Assembly (NCBI GenBank): GCA_030695605.1
Contig: JAUYQE010000074.1
Location: 1-14,512, forward strand
Direction of reading: 5' to 3'
From: Nanobdellota archaeon
Lineage (GTDB): Archaea; Nanobdellota; Nanobdellia; Woesearchaeales; GW2011-AR9
Length of the DNA stretch: 14,512 nt
Made by a program: the position numbers and the translations under genes. The notes beneath the pieces were generated by a model. That model did no database searches. It was not told where the DNA came from and saw only the letters and a program-made list of their open reading frames with translations. This document shows positions 7,297 through 13,718 of this stretch, in pieces. Every line of letters starts with the position of its first letter. Positions within the stretch are counted from its first letter, which is position 1.

Positions 7297-7307
7297 CTTT
7301 TATTAAG
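7297..7307 (-). promoter_or_regulatory. TATA-like box for the aldo/keto reductase-DUF255 unit
   Basis: CTTAATAAAAG on the minus strand is centred about 26 nt before the ATG at 7276, with no Shine-Dalgarno between. The first ten bases are identical to the TATA-like box before the Hel308-type gene (9014-9023). Confidence 0.5.
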
Positions 7308-7433
7308 TTTGGGTGTATATTATGAGTACAGTCTCAACGGCTACTATGAAACCCTTGTAATTCTGATGAATATCCGAATTACTTGTTTTCCTGCTTCAAG
7401 CGTCTTAGAGTTTGAACAGATGTTAGGGGTTAT

Positions 7434-8993
7434 TCAAAACTTCTCCAGACTCACCTGCCCTTTCCGCGTCCCTTTGGGGATTTCTATAGTTTCTTCTCCT
7501 ACCTGTTTTTTAATGTCTTCAGCCAGCGCTTTTCCCAGGAGCTGGTGTACCGTGGCGAGATCCGCTTTCTTGATATCTCCCAGGTCCCGAATCCCGTGTA
7601 GGAAGAGCTTCCGGGCACGAATCCTTCCGATGCCTTTCAGCTTCAGCAGGGGCAGCAGCTCTTCTTTGGCACCGTATTTCACGCGCAGGCGGAGCTTCCG
7701 CAATTCACGGACCGCTTCCCGCAGCTCCTGCAGTTTCCCCAGCTCTTCGCTGGCATAGAGCAGCCAATCGGCGATCTCGAGTTTAGCACGCACTTCACCC
7801 GGACGAACGTCAAATGTTTCCAAAAGATAATCTTCATCACGCTCCTGGATCCAGGTGTCCAGGAATAAAGTAGTTTTGAAGGCGAAGAGAAATTCTTCGT
7901 ACTCGGCATCGTATGCCGAGGGCTCTTTTTCCAGCAGGGTTTCATAGCGCTGGTTCAGCTCTTCCTGGATTTTTTCTTCTTCTTTGCTCTTGATACGCAG
8001 CAGGGGGCGCATCTCCAGCGTATGGCAGATCATGAACAGCAAGGGAAAAACATCGCTCCTCTCTTGCTTCTTCTTCTGATCGTTTCTTTGAAAGGCAGCC
8101 AGGCTGTCCAGCAGGTGGCGGGCCGTCAAGGGATCGAGATACAATTCCGACACACGCTTTCCCATCTGCGTAGCATGCAGAGCCGTTTTCTGTTCTTCCA
8201 GCTCACGGGCAGCAATAAACTCACCGGTGCTCTTCTTGGTCTTTCCGGTGGTGACAAACTGCCAGGTTTCTAACCGCTGGAGCATCCGATTCATGATATT
8301 CTCCAGTTCGGTAAAATCGCTGTATTGGTGCGCCCAGAACGTAGCCGAAAAAAAATCTTTCATACTTTTCTCATCGCGGATACTGCCCGTGGCGATCAAA
8401 GAAAGCAGATGCGTCCTGAGCACGGGCTCTACGGCCAGTTTTGAATAAATCTCTTCCGGCTTGCCGCAGATATAGCGCGTATAAATCTCTTTTTTTTCTT
8501 TCTCGTCTTTGGCGATAACGATAGCTTCCCCGAATTTTTCGTATTCTGGCCTTCCGGCTCTTCCCGCCATCTGTAAATATTCGAGGACCGGAATCCAATC
8601 CATGCCCCAGTTTGCCGAGAAGCGCTTCAGGGACTTGATGATGACCCGGAACGCCGGGGTGCTGACGCCGGCAGCGAGGGTGGGCGTGGCACAGATAATT
8701 TTTACTTTCCCGCTGCGGAACTCGTCTTCGATCAGCTCGCGCTGCTTGGCCACTAAGCCGGCATGATGGAACGCCACGCCTTTCGTGATGCAGGACGCTA
8801 AGCGCTGGCATTGCTTGGTGGGATTGCTGAGCGCTTTCTCGACGGTTTCGGCGAGTTCAGGAAGATGGAACTGGAGAACTTTGGCAATATCTTCTGCCGT
8901 TTTTTCTGCACTGGCGCGGCTGGGCAGGAAAATGAGCGCCTGCTTATTCAGCTGGACGGTTTCCAGCGCTAAGCGTTGCAGTTCGTCGAGCAT
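7434..8993 (-). CDS. hel308: Hel308-type helicase lacking the first RecA domain
   Basis: This 519-aa protein matches Hel308 (Ski2-like superfamily 2 DNA helicase) from the second RecA domain to the C-terminus. Seen are motif IV ALIFLPSR (19-26), HHAGL (76-80), motif V ATPTLAAGV (102-110), motif VI QMAGRAGRP (141-149), a winged-helix region (about 190-255), the ratchet start with YLDPLTARHL (285-294), and a helix-hairpin-helix LKLKGIGRIRARKL (450s). The last residues QVSLEKF fit a PCNA-interacting (PIP) box. Full-length Hel308 has about 700 aa; the missing ~200 or more residues hold Walker A, DEAH and motif III, so this protein alone should not hydrolyse ATP as a helicase. The start is real rather than a frameshift: a TGA stop lies two codons upstream, only 49 nt separate it from the CYTH gene, and a TATA-like box lies 25 nt before the ATG. 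The N-terminal half may be encoded elsewhere. Confidence 0.88.
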   Translation of the reverse strand: MLDELQRLALETVQLNKQALIFLPSRASAEKTAEDIAKVLQFHLPELAETVEKALSNPTKQCQRLASCITKGVAFHHAGLVAKQRELIEDEFRSGKVKIICATPTLAAGVSTPAFRVIIKSLKRFSANWGMDWIPVLEYLQMAGRAGRPEYEKFGEAIVIAKDEKEKKEIYTRYICGKPEEIYSKLAVEPVLRTHLLSLIATGSIRDEKSMKDFFSATFWAHQYSDFTELENIMNRMLQRLETWQFVTTGKTKKSTGEFIAARELEEQKTALHATQMGKRVSELYLDPLTARHLLDSLAAFQRNDQKKKQERSDVFPLLFMICHTLEMRPLLRIKSKEEEKIQEELNQRYETLLEKEPSAYDAEYEEFLFAFKTTLFLDTWIQERDEDYLLETFDVRPGEVRAKLEIADWLLYASEELGKLQELREAVRELRKLRLRVKYGAKEELLPLLKLKGIGRIRARKLFLHGIRDLGDIKKADLATVHQLLGKALAEDIKKQVGEETIEIPKGTRKGQVSLEKF

Positions 8994-9013
8994 ACGTTGT
9001 CAGAAAGAAGGAG

Positions 9014-9023
9014 TTTTATTAAG
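9014..9023 (-). promoter_or_regulatory. TATA-like box for the Hel308-type gene
   Basis: CTTAATAAAA on the minus strand is centred 25 nt before the ATG at 8993, predicting a leaderless transcript. It lies in the 49-nt gap after the CYTH stop. It supports 8993 as a true start of the shortened helicase. Confidence 0.5.
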
Positions 9024-9042
9024 GTATTGGAGAGGTTTTTGC

Positions 9043-9564
9043 CTATTCCGCTCTCCGCAACAACAGATCACTATACGAAACAGAGATCAAATCTGCCGGC
9101 GAAATAGTGAATAATCCCTGATAAAATGTACATTGCTCTAATAACCTTTCTCGACCAATATCCCCCTCTCGATCTATGGCTTCTATCTCGATGAACGTCC
9201 CCAAGTCTTTAACGACATCCAGATGAAACTTCACATTATCAATGAAATAGATTTCTCGTTGCTTGTCGACAACCACCAGAATACCGAGAGCTTTTGCCAA
9301 GATTTCTTTTAAAGAAGAGCGTGGATTTGATTTGTAGAGGGTAACGCTGGATTGTTTTGGCCCATCTTTGTCTTCTCGGTCATAATGAATGAGGTGATTT
9401 TCGATATTGCCTTCCCGCAACTTTAATCGGCCAAAAGGAACGTTGAAATACGTATCAATCTGGTGGTCGAGGCCTTTGAAATCGGCATTTCTGGCGTCCA
9501 GAATAGCTCTTATTTCGCTCTGGCTATTCGATCGCGCTTTGATTTCGATGTTGAGATGACTCAT
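9043..9564 (-). CDS. CYTH-domain protein (class IV adenylate cyclase / triphosphate tunnel family)
   Basis: This 173-aa protein has the CYTH fold pattern over its full length. The N-terminal signature is NIEIKAR (5-11), with E7 and K9 matching the last two positions of the ExExK motif while the first Glu is Asn (N5). Further family elements are DTYFNVPFGRLKLR (37-50), a YDRED strand (61-65), KQREIYFIDNVKFHLD (101-116) and LGTFIEIEAID (121-131). The family binds triphosphates with divalent metals in a beta-barrel tunnel; members are class IV adenylate cyclases, thiamine triphosphatases or inorganic triphosphatases. Which activity applies here is not clear. GGAGGG (9568-9573) lies 3 nt before the ATG, and the gene follows the EF-hand-like lipoprotein gene by 23 nt, so it is likely co-transcribed with the surface-protein cluster. 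Confidence 0.87.
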   Translation of the reverse strand: MSHLNIEIKARSNSQSEIRAILDARNADFKGLDHQIDTYFNVPFGRLKLREGNIENHLIHYDREDKDGPKQSSVTLYKSNPRSSLKEILAKALGILVVVDKQREIYFIDNVKFHLDVVKDLGTFIEIEAIDREGDIGRERLLEQCTFYQGLFTISPADLISVSYSDLLLRRAE

Positions 9565-9567
9565 CGA

Positions 9568-9573
9568 CCCTCC
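9568..9573 (-). promoter_or_regulatory. Shine-Dalgarno of the CYTH gene
   Basis: GGAGGG on the minus strand, 3 nt before the ATG at 9564. It fits internal translation in a polycistronic message. Confidence 0.45.
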
Positions 9574-9587
9574 ATCTTCCCTTTTCC

Positions 9588-9980
9588 TTACTCCCCGTAC
9601 GGCCCATTATTCTTCAAAGTAAATTCTTCATACTGCGGCTGGCCATCTCCATTGGCATCAAGCCAGAGGCCGAAAGGCGTCATGACCATAAGATGATCAA
9701 GCACTGAGCCGTCTGGATTGGTTAAAGGAAAAGTAAGGTGCAGCTCTCCCGTTGTATACGTTCCATCACAATCGTGATCGTGGCCCACAAGGATATAGGC
9801 AATGTCATTAATCTGGCCTGCTGCAAGGCCCGTATTGCCGCCGGGCGGGCAGTAGCATGGCTCTTCAGCTTGCACTTCCGGACTCACTTCCTCCGGCTCC
9901 TGAACGATTGCCGATGTGGTGCTGCAGGCTGTCAGCAGCGCTGCCAATCCACCCCTCATTTTTTCAACATTTTTCATCAT
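9588..9980 (-). CDS. Small lipoprotein with two EF-hand-like calcium loops
   Basis: This 130-aa protein starts with a short lipoprotein signal: charged n-region (K3, K7, R9), hydrophobic GLAALL, and lipobox LTA|C with C19. A linker rich in Glu and Pro (24-41) and a CYC pair (C42, C44) follow. Two loops match the 12-residue EF-hand/dockerin pattern. Loop 1 is D68-x-D70-x-D72-G73 with Y75 at position 8 and E79 at position 12. Loop 2 is D108-x-N110-x-D112-G113 with E119 at position 12 but Pro at position 8. The loops are about 40 residues apart, wider than in a canonical EF-hand pair. The rest (TGELHLTFPLTN, LMVMTPFGLWLD) could be beta-strands. An extracellular calcium-binding role is inferred. 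A Shine-Dalgarno 7 nt before the ATG supports the start. The gene follows the eight-repeat protein by 25 nt and probably belongs to the same transcript. Confidence 0.75.
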   Translation of the reverse strand: MMKNVEKMRGGLAALLTACSTTSAIVQEPEEVSPEVQAEEPCYCPPGGNTGLAAGQINDIAYILVGHDHDCDGTYTTGELHLTFPLTNPDGSVLDHLMVMTPFGLWLDANGDGQPQYEEFTLKNNGPYGE

Positions 9981-9987
9981 AGGTAAT

Positions 9988-9993
9988 CCCTCC
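9988..9993 (-). promoter_or_regulatory. Shine-Dalgarno of the EF-hand-like lipoprotein gene
   Basis: GGAGGG on the minus strand lies 7 nt upstream of the ATG at 9980, a good spacing. It selects this ATG over the second in-frame ATG next to it and the one at codon 8. Confidence 0.6.
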
Positions 9994-10005
9994 TTTTTTA
10001 ACTCT

Positions 10006-12321
10006 TCATCCTTTAATCACATACACTTTAATATTCTGCTCTTGCAGTTGTTGCACCGGCCTTTCCTCCACCAGCACCTTCCACGTCTTCTCCACTTCTT
10101 CCCAGCCATCGCTGACGGTTACGGTCACTTTCTTTCGCCCCGGAGAAAGGAAGGTCCTTTCTATGGTGTCCGTTCCTCCCACATCAGATTCGTGCCAGCC
10201 AAATTCCCAGCGATATTCCAACGGCTCATTGTCCGAGTCTTTGGCTGCAACATGGAACAGCATCGGCTCCTGCACCCCAACAGTAATGCCCTCAGCAGGC
10301 AGGAAATCAATCAGTTCCGGCTTCTGGTTCACGTTCTTTACCGTCACTTTAACCGGATGCACGGCTTCAATTTCTCCATCTGAAGCCACAAACTCCAGCC
10401 ACAGCACCGTCTCATCCGGGCTGAGATATTTATTCCACAGGGGGAAAGAGTGCAGCAGGCGGTTCCAGAAAGTATCGCTTCTTGTTTTTACCGTCGCAAA
10501 AGAAGGCGTCCAGACCAATCTCGTGCCGTCGAAAGAAGCGCCCTCTGGCAAATTGTTGAGTATTACCGTTACATTGTCCTCATCAGCATCTTCTGTCTCG
10601 ATGGCCACGGTAAATTCCTGCCCTTCGTTGACGACAAGCTCATCGTCTTTTATCTTCAGCGTCGGCGCCCGGTTCTTTTTCAGGACAGTAATCGTTACCG
10701 GAACGGTCGTGGCCGCTTTTCCGTCGGTGGCCGTAACGTCGATGGTGTACGTGCCTTCGTCTTCAGAGGAGGTCTCCCATTCTCCCGTCTGCTTGCCCAA
10801 CGGCTCAGAGAAGAGATAGGACACAAAATCCCCATCCGGATCGGTCGTCTCCGGAACTATTTTTATCGTTTCGGTTTCCCTCATGGTGAGATTCTTCGTC
10901 GCAAAAAGATGCGGGGCCCGATTGGTATTGTAGATAATAACTTGCGTCTCTTGCTCGGTGCAGAGCTCCAGCCCGCAAACTTCGACAGTCCAAGGAATTT
11001 TTTTCTTTTTGAGAAAGAGATGCTCCAGCCGGGCCGCATTGAGCAGGTTGCTGAAAAAGCCCCGGCTTCTGCTGAGTTCTTCGTAGGTTGGTTTCCAGGT
11101 TATGGTTTTGGTGGTCTGGTTTACTATTACACCGGCTGGTGCATTCTTGAGTGTAATCAGGAGTTTATCGTCGTCAGGGTCTTCTGCAGCGATCTCCCAA
11201 ATGGATTCTTCCCCCTCCCGAGCTTCGAAGTACTCTGGCAGTTCTATGGTCGGTGCACGATCCACGTTGAGAACGGTTACTTTTAGGTTTGCCGTGCCGC
11301 TGAGCTCTCTGTCAGAAGCAATTACTTCTAGTTCATATTCTCCTCCTTCATTGTAGTACACCTGCCAGATGCCGCGCTCATCAAATGGCGCGGGAAACGT
11401 GTATGTTAGGGCATCTCCATCGATATCTCTCTCTGGCACAACGAGGGAAATTTTCTCTCCTTCTTGTACCGTCATCGGCGCCAGCGAGAATTCCGGCGCC
11501 CGATTGGTGTTCTTTACGAGCACGGGCCAGATTTTTTCCGTGGTGGCTTCCCCATCACTGATCTTCACCTGCAGCGTATGGTTTCCTGCATTCTCATAGT
11601 CCAAGAAGTATTCGCCTTCGTTCTCTTTGCTCAGAATCTCTTCATCCAGAGACCACTGATACGTCAGCTCCTCCCGGTCTTCGCGATCATTATCAACACC
11701 CTCGGCAAAAAAGTTAAGCGTTTCTCCTTCAAATATCTCTATTTCCTTCTCTCCCGAAAAGGCATTTTTTATTTCCGGCGGCTGGTTGGTGGAAAGCACC
11801 TCTATCTCTACGCTGAAGGTTTCCGTGAATTCTCCATCGCTCACGGTGAACGTCGTTATAAACGAGCTTTCATCATCAAAATCCGGCTGCCAGATGCCGC
11901 TCTCGTCAAAAGGCCGCTCAAATGTATAGGTCAAGAAATCCGTATTCGGATCATTGATGAACTTCTGGAGGTCCAGAGTTTGCTGCTCTTTCACGATGAG
12001 CTTCTTTTCTGTCAGCACCGGCGGGCGGTTTTTCTCTGCCACAATAATGGTGACGTCCTCACTTTTCTCCAGCACGCCATCGGAAGCAGTAATAGTTGCC
12101 GTATAGGTGCCCGCATCGCCATACTCCGTCTGCCATTCTCCCTGTTCGTCGAGGGGCTCGGAATACGTTATGGTTACCGTATCGTTATCCGGATCAAGAG
12201 CTGTTGTGAACACTTTCACCAGATCTGTTTCCTGGACATGGAACGTTTTCAGGGCTAACGCTCCCTGGAGCACGAGGGCGAGAAGAAGAAATCCTATGAT
12301 GATTTTTTTTCCCGCTCCCAT
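10006..12321 (-). CDS. Secreted protein with about eight Ig/cadherin-like repeats
   Basis: This 771-aa protein has a signal peptide (K5, K6, hydrophobic 7-19, possible cleavage after ALA near 23) without a lipobox. Tandem beta-sandwich repeats follow, each with a DPDGD-like turn, a YxF...PxDExGxW segment, a GxYxxxVxxSDGE segment and an N-R/Q-x-P linker. Approximate limits are 25-98, 99-179, 180-272, 273-354, 355-467, 468-550, 551-665 and 666-752; the last resembles a PKD domain. Repeats five and seven are longer, with a helical-looking insertion after WKPTY (409-413) and WTPSF (604-608). C449 and C454 could form a disulfide. There is no C-terminal anchor (ends IKVYVIKG). The pattern points to a surface-exposed adhesion or structural protein; the asparagine/aspartate turns suggest calcium binding as in cadherin-like modules. 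The first repeat closely resembles that of the neighbouring lipoprotein. Confidence 0.85.
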   Translation of the reverse strand: MGAGKKIIIGFLLLALVLQGALALKTFHVQETDLVKVFTTALDPDNDTVTITYSEPLDEQGEWQTEYGDAGTYTATITASDGVLEKSEDVTIIVAEKNRPPVLTEKKLIVKEQQTLDLQKFINDPNTDFLTYTFERPFDESGIWQPDFDDESSFITTFTVSDGEFTETFSVEIEVLSTNQPPEIKNAFSGEKEIEIFEGETLNFFAEGVDNDREDREELTYQWSLDEEILSKENEGEYFLDYENAGNHTLQVKISDGEATTEKIWPVLVKNTNRAPEFSLAPMTVQEGEKISLVVPERDIDGDALTYTFPAPFDERGIWQVYYNEGGEYELEVIASDRELSGTANLKVTVLNVDRAPTIELPEYFEAREGEESIWEIAAEDPDDDKLLITLKNAPAGVIVNQTTKTITWKPTYEELSRSRGFFSNLLNAARLEHLFLKKKKIPWTVEVCGLELCTEQETQVIIYNTNRAPHLFATKNLTMRETETIKIVPETTDPDGDFVSYLFSEPLGKQTGEWETSSEDEGTYTIDVTATDGKAATTVPVTITVLKKNRAPTLKIKDDELVVNEGQEFTVAIETEDADEDNVTVILNNLPEGASFDGTRLVWTPSFATVKTRSDTFWNRLLHSFPLWNKYLSPDETVLWLEFVASDGEIEAVHPVKVTVKNVNQKPELIDFLPAEGITVGVQEPMLFHVAAKDSDNEPLEYRWEFGWHESDVGGTDTIERTFLSPGRKKVTVTVSDGWEEVEKTWKVLVEERPVQQLQEQNIKVYVIKG

Positions 12322-12330
12322 TTTTTCAGA

Positions 12331-12364
12331 CTATAAAAAAGAAAGAGATGAGCGTTGGCTCATC
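12331..12364 (-). terminator. Hairpin plus T-run between the two Ig-repeat genes
   Basis: GATGAGC (12347-12353) and GCTCATC (12358-12364) form a perfect 7-bp stem with a 4-nt loop. On the minus strand it is followed by a T-rich tract (about 12346-12332). The upstream gene's TGA stop (12360-12362) lies inside the stem. It could end most transcripts after the lipoprotein gene or attenuate the downstream gene. No convincing separate promoter is seen for the 771-aa gene: an AT-rich TTTTTTATAG is only about 14 nt before its ATG. Confidence 0.5.
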
Positions 12365-13397
12365 CCGTTGCCAGGGAAATTTCTACAATTTCCGGCGGCA
12401 TGTTGACATCTTCCACCGTTAACGCTATGTTCCGCTTGACGGTGTCTTTTCCATCGCTAACCGTTACCAGCACCGTGTAGTCGCCGTGGTCGGTGTACTT
12501 GGTTTCCCAGGTGCCGTCGTCTCCAACCGGATCGCCGATAGTAACTGTCAATGCATCTCCATCCAGATCACTTACGGTGGGGCTGATCGTCACGGACTCC
12601 CCTTCTTTTATCTGGATATTCTCCTGCAGGTTGCTTACCTCCGGCAGGACATTGATATCGGCGACCACCACTTTAAACGTCGCTTCGCTGGATAACTCGC
12701 CATCACTGGCGGTAATGGTAACCAGATATTCTCCGGCACTGGTGTGATCGGTGGTAAACGTGCCTTTCGCTAAAGGTTCTGAAACCGTAACGGTTACGGG
12801 ATCATTATTTGGATCGCTTACTTTGGGCTGGAACGAGACGCGTTCGCCTTCCTTCACACGCAGATCAACCAGCCGTTCGATGACCGGCGGGACGTTGACC
12901 CGCTCGACGATGATCTTTACATTCTTCTCCGTCTTCAGGCGACCGTCGGTTGCGGTGATCGTTGCTAGGTATTCTCCGGCGTCCCCATAGTTCGTCTTCC
13001 AGGAGCCTGCTTTGTCCAGCGGTGCAGAGAACTGATACGTAACGTTATCGCCATCCGGATCAGCTACTTTGACTCTTAGGCGGACCACTTCGTTTTCCTT
13101 AATCCGTACGGCCTGCACTTCCCCTTCAAGAGCTTCTGTTGCTTCTTCGCTCGGCTCAGTAACGACTACGTCCTCCGTGACCTCTTGCTCCTCAGCAGCG
13201 GCTTCTTTTGCCTCGGCAGGATTCTCTGTATCTCCTGCTGCCAGCTCTTCTTCGATCTGTGCTAGCTCATTGAGAAGCTTTTCATCGTTGGCATTTTCTT
13301 TTTGCAGATCGTACGCTTTATAATCCAAGCATCCTCCGAGGAAAATGCTCAGCATAAGAACACTAATAACCAGGACTTTGTTCATACTGTTGTTCAT
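12360..13397 (-). CDS. Lipoprotein with three Ig/cadherin-like repeats
   Basis: This 345-aa protein begins with a lipoprotein signal (K7, hydrophobic 8-20) and lipobox LGG|C with C23. Next come a short helix-prone stretch (31-55, LLNELAQIEEEL) and an acidic Glu/Ala/Thr linker (56-95) that would hold the rest away from the membrane. Three repeats of about 80 residues occupy roughly 95-168, 169-250 and 251-333, each with DPDGD-type turns, a GEY/GDY-xxx-V/ITxSDG core and a VNxPPxI linker. The chain ends 12 residues after the last linker (PPEIVEISLATG), as if a fourth repeat were cut off. It is the first gene of the surface-protein cluster and its repeats are closest to those at the start of the 771-aa neighbour. 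The start is chosen because a GGGGGTG Shine-Dalgarno (13405-13411) precedes it. An external scaffold or adhesion role is inferred. Confidence 0.85.
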   Translation of the reverse strand: MNNSMNKVLVISVLMLSIFLGGCLDYKAYDLQKENANDEKLLNELAQIEEELAAGDTENPAEAKEAAAEEQEVTEDVVVTEPSEEATEALEGEVQAVRIKENEVVRLRVKVADPDGDNVTYQFSAPLDKAGSWKTNYGDAGEYLATITATDGRLKTEKNVKIIVERVNVPPVIERLVDLRVKEGERVSFQPKVSDPNNDPVTVTVSEPLAKGTFTTDHTSAGEYLVTITASDGELSSEATFKVVVADINVLPEVSNLQENIQIKEGESVTISPTVSDLDGDALTVTIGDPVGDDGTWETKYTDHGDYTVLVTVSDGKDTVKRNIALTVEDVNMPPEIVEISLATG

Positions 13398-13404
13398 AAT
13401 AATA

Positions 13405-13413
13405 CACCCCCTC
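13405..13413 (-). promoter_or_regulatory. Shine-Dalgarno of the three-repeat lipoprotein gene
   Basis: GAGGGGGTG on the minus strand matches the archaeal anti-Shine-Dalgarno with one change and lies about 7 nt before the ATG at 13397. Confidence 0.55.
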
Positions 13414-13437
13414 TTTACAGCTATTTGTGAGTATTTT

Positions 13438-13460
13438 CGAATGATAATTCGTATTTAAGC
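13438..13460 (-). promoter_or_regulatory. TATA-like box with an adjoining inverted repeat, surface-cluster promoter
   Basis: CTTAAATAC (about 13451-13459) on the minus strand would place a transcript start near 13429, leaving a leader of about 32 nt that includes the Shine-Dalgarno. Immediately downstream, CGAAT-GATA-ATTCG (13438-13451, plus-strand reading) is a perfect 5-bp inverted repeat sitting between the TATA box and the predicted start. That is a usual place for an archaeal repressor operator, but no regulator is identified. Confidence 0.4.
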
Positions 13461-13578
13461 ATTTAGCGGGGGGAAACTCTACGCTTCGTCATGGTTGTTA
13501 AGAGATACATTCTTGGGTGTTTTGGTTAGAATTTACAGGTTGGAGTGCAGAAGTGGTGGCCATAGCCAGAAACAAGAT

Positions 13579-13588
13579 GAGAAAAATT
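13579..13588 (-). terminator. T-run ending the candidate small RNA
   Basis: AATTTTTCTC on the minus strand follows directly after the closing stem of the candidate RNA (last paired base 13589). Archaeal RNA polymerase stops at such T-runs. Confidence 0.5.
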
Positions 13589-13698
13589 GGGGCTCGTCCC
13601 TGAGAACCTGCCGCCCACCGCGCTGAGAATCTGAGATTCTCTTTGCATCACCCTCCGAAGAGAGCGTGTGGAAAAACAAAGTTTTTCTCGCGAGCCCC
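13589..13698 (-). ncRNA. Candidate structured small RNA, about 110 nt
   Basis: This stretch of the 369-nt gap 13398-13766 has no credible protein but strong RNA-gene features on the minus strand. A perfect 8-bp stem closes it: GGGGCUCG at the 5' end (13698-13691) with CGAGCCCC at the 3' end (13596-13589). Inside are a hairpin GAAAAAC/GUUUUUC with a 3-nt loop (13671-13687), a hairpin GCUCUC-UUCG-GAGGGU with the very stable cUUCGg tetraloop (13650-13665), and a hairpin GAGAAUC/GAUUCUC with a 3-nt loop (13625-13641). A CCAC/GUGG pairing could hold the last two together. A TATA box is centred at 13724, exactly 26 nt before the 5' base of the stem, and a T-run follows the 3' base. I do not recognise the family. 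It is not a tRNA or 5S rRNA, and no SRP or RNase P core is evident. The fold and promoter are seen; being a transcribed gene is inference. Confidence 0.6.
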
Positions 13699-13718
13699 GT
13701 TGTTGGAAGAATGCAGCC

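Noticed and set aside
7309..7758. 149-aa open frame on the plus strand
   Set aside because: Most of it is antisense to the helicase gene, it is dominated by Ser, Arg and Phe, and it has no recognisable domain.
8994..9043. Frameshift or sequencing error explaining the missing helicase N-terminus
   Set aside because: Only 49 nt separate the helicase ATG from the CYTH stop, and the upstream frames encode the CYTH protein, so a single error cannot restore about 200 or more missing residues.
10163..11286. Long plus-strand open frames (218 and 278 aa) opposite the eight-repeat protein
   Set aside because: They mirror the codon pattern of the true gene (Ser/Thr/Val-rich or Arg/Phe-rich) and show no domain, signal or ribosome site.
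10006..13397. DNA-level tandem repeats or a CRISPR-like array from the recurring SDG and PP motifs
   Set aside because: The repetition is at protein level only; the nucleotide sequences of the repeats differ and there are no regularly spaced identical units.
13570..13640. C/D box RNA on the plus strand, from several CTGA boxes and an AAGATGA sequence
   Set aside because: The C box has a mismatch at a key position, the CTGA copies are parts of hairpins, and promoter plus terminator signals point to the minus strand.
13589..13698. tRNA or tRNA-like gene suggested by the GGGGCTC/GAGCCCC ends followed by A
   Set aside because: The 5-bp T stem expected before the 3' acceptor arm does not form (GGCAG against GGGAC), no D-arm or anticodon arm is seen, and the length of 110 nt does not fit without an arbitrary intron.
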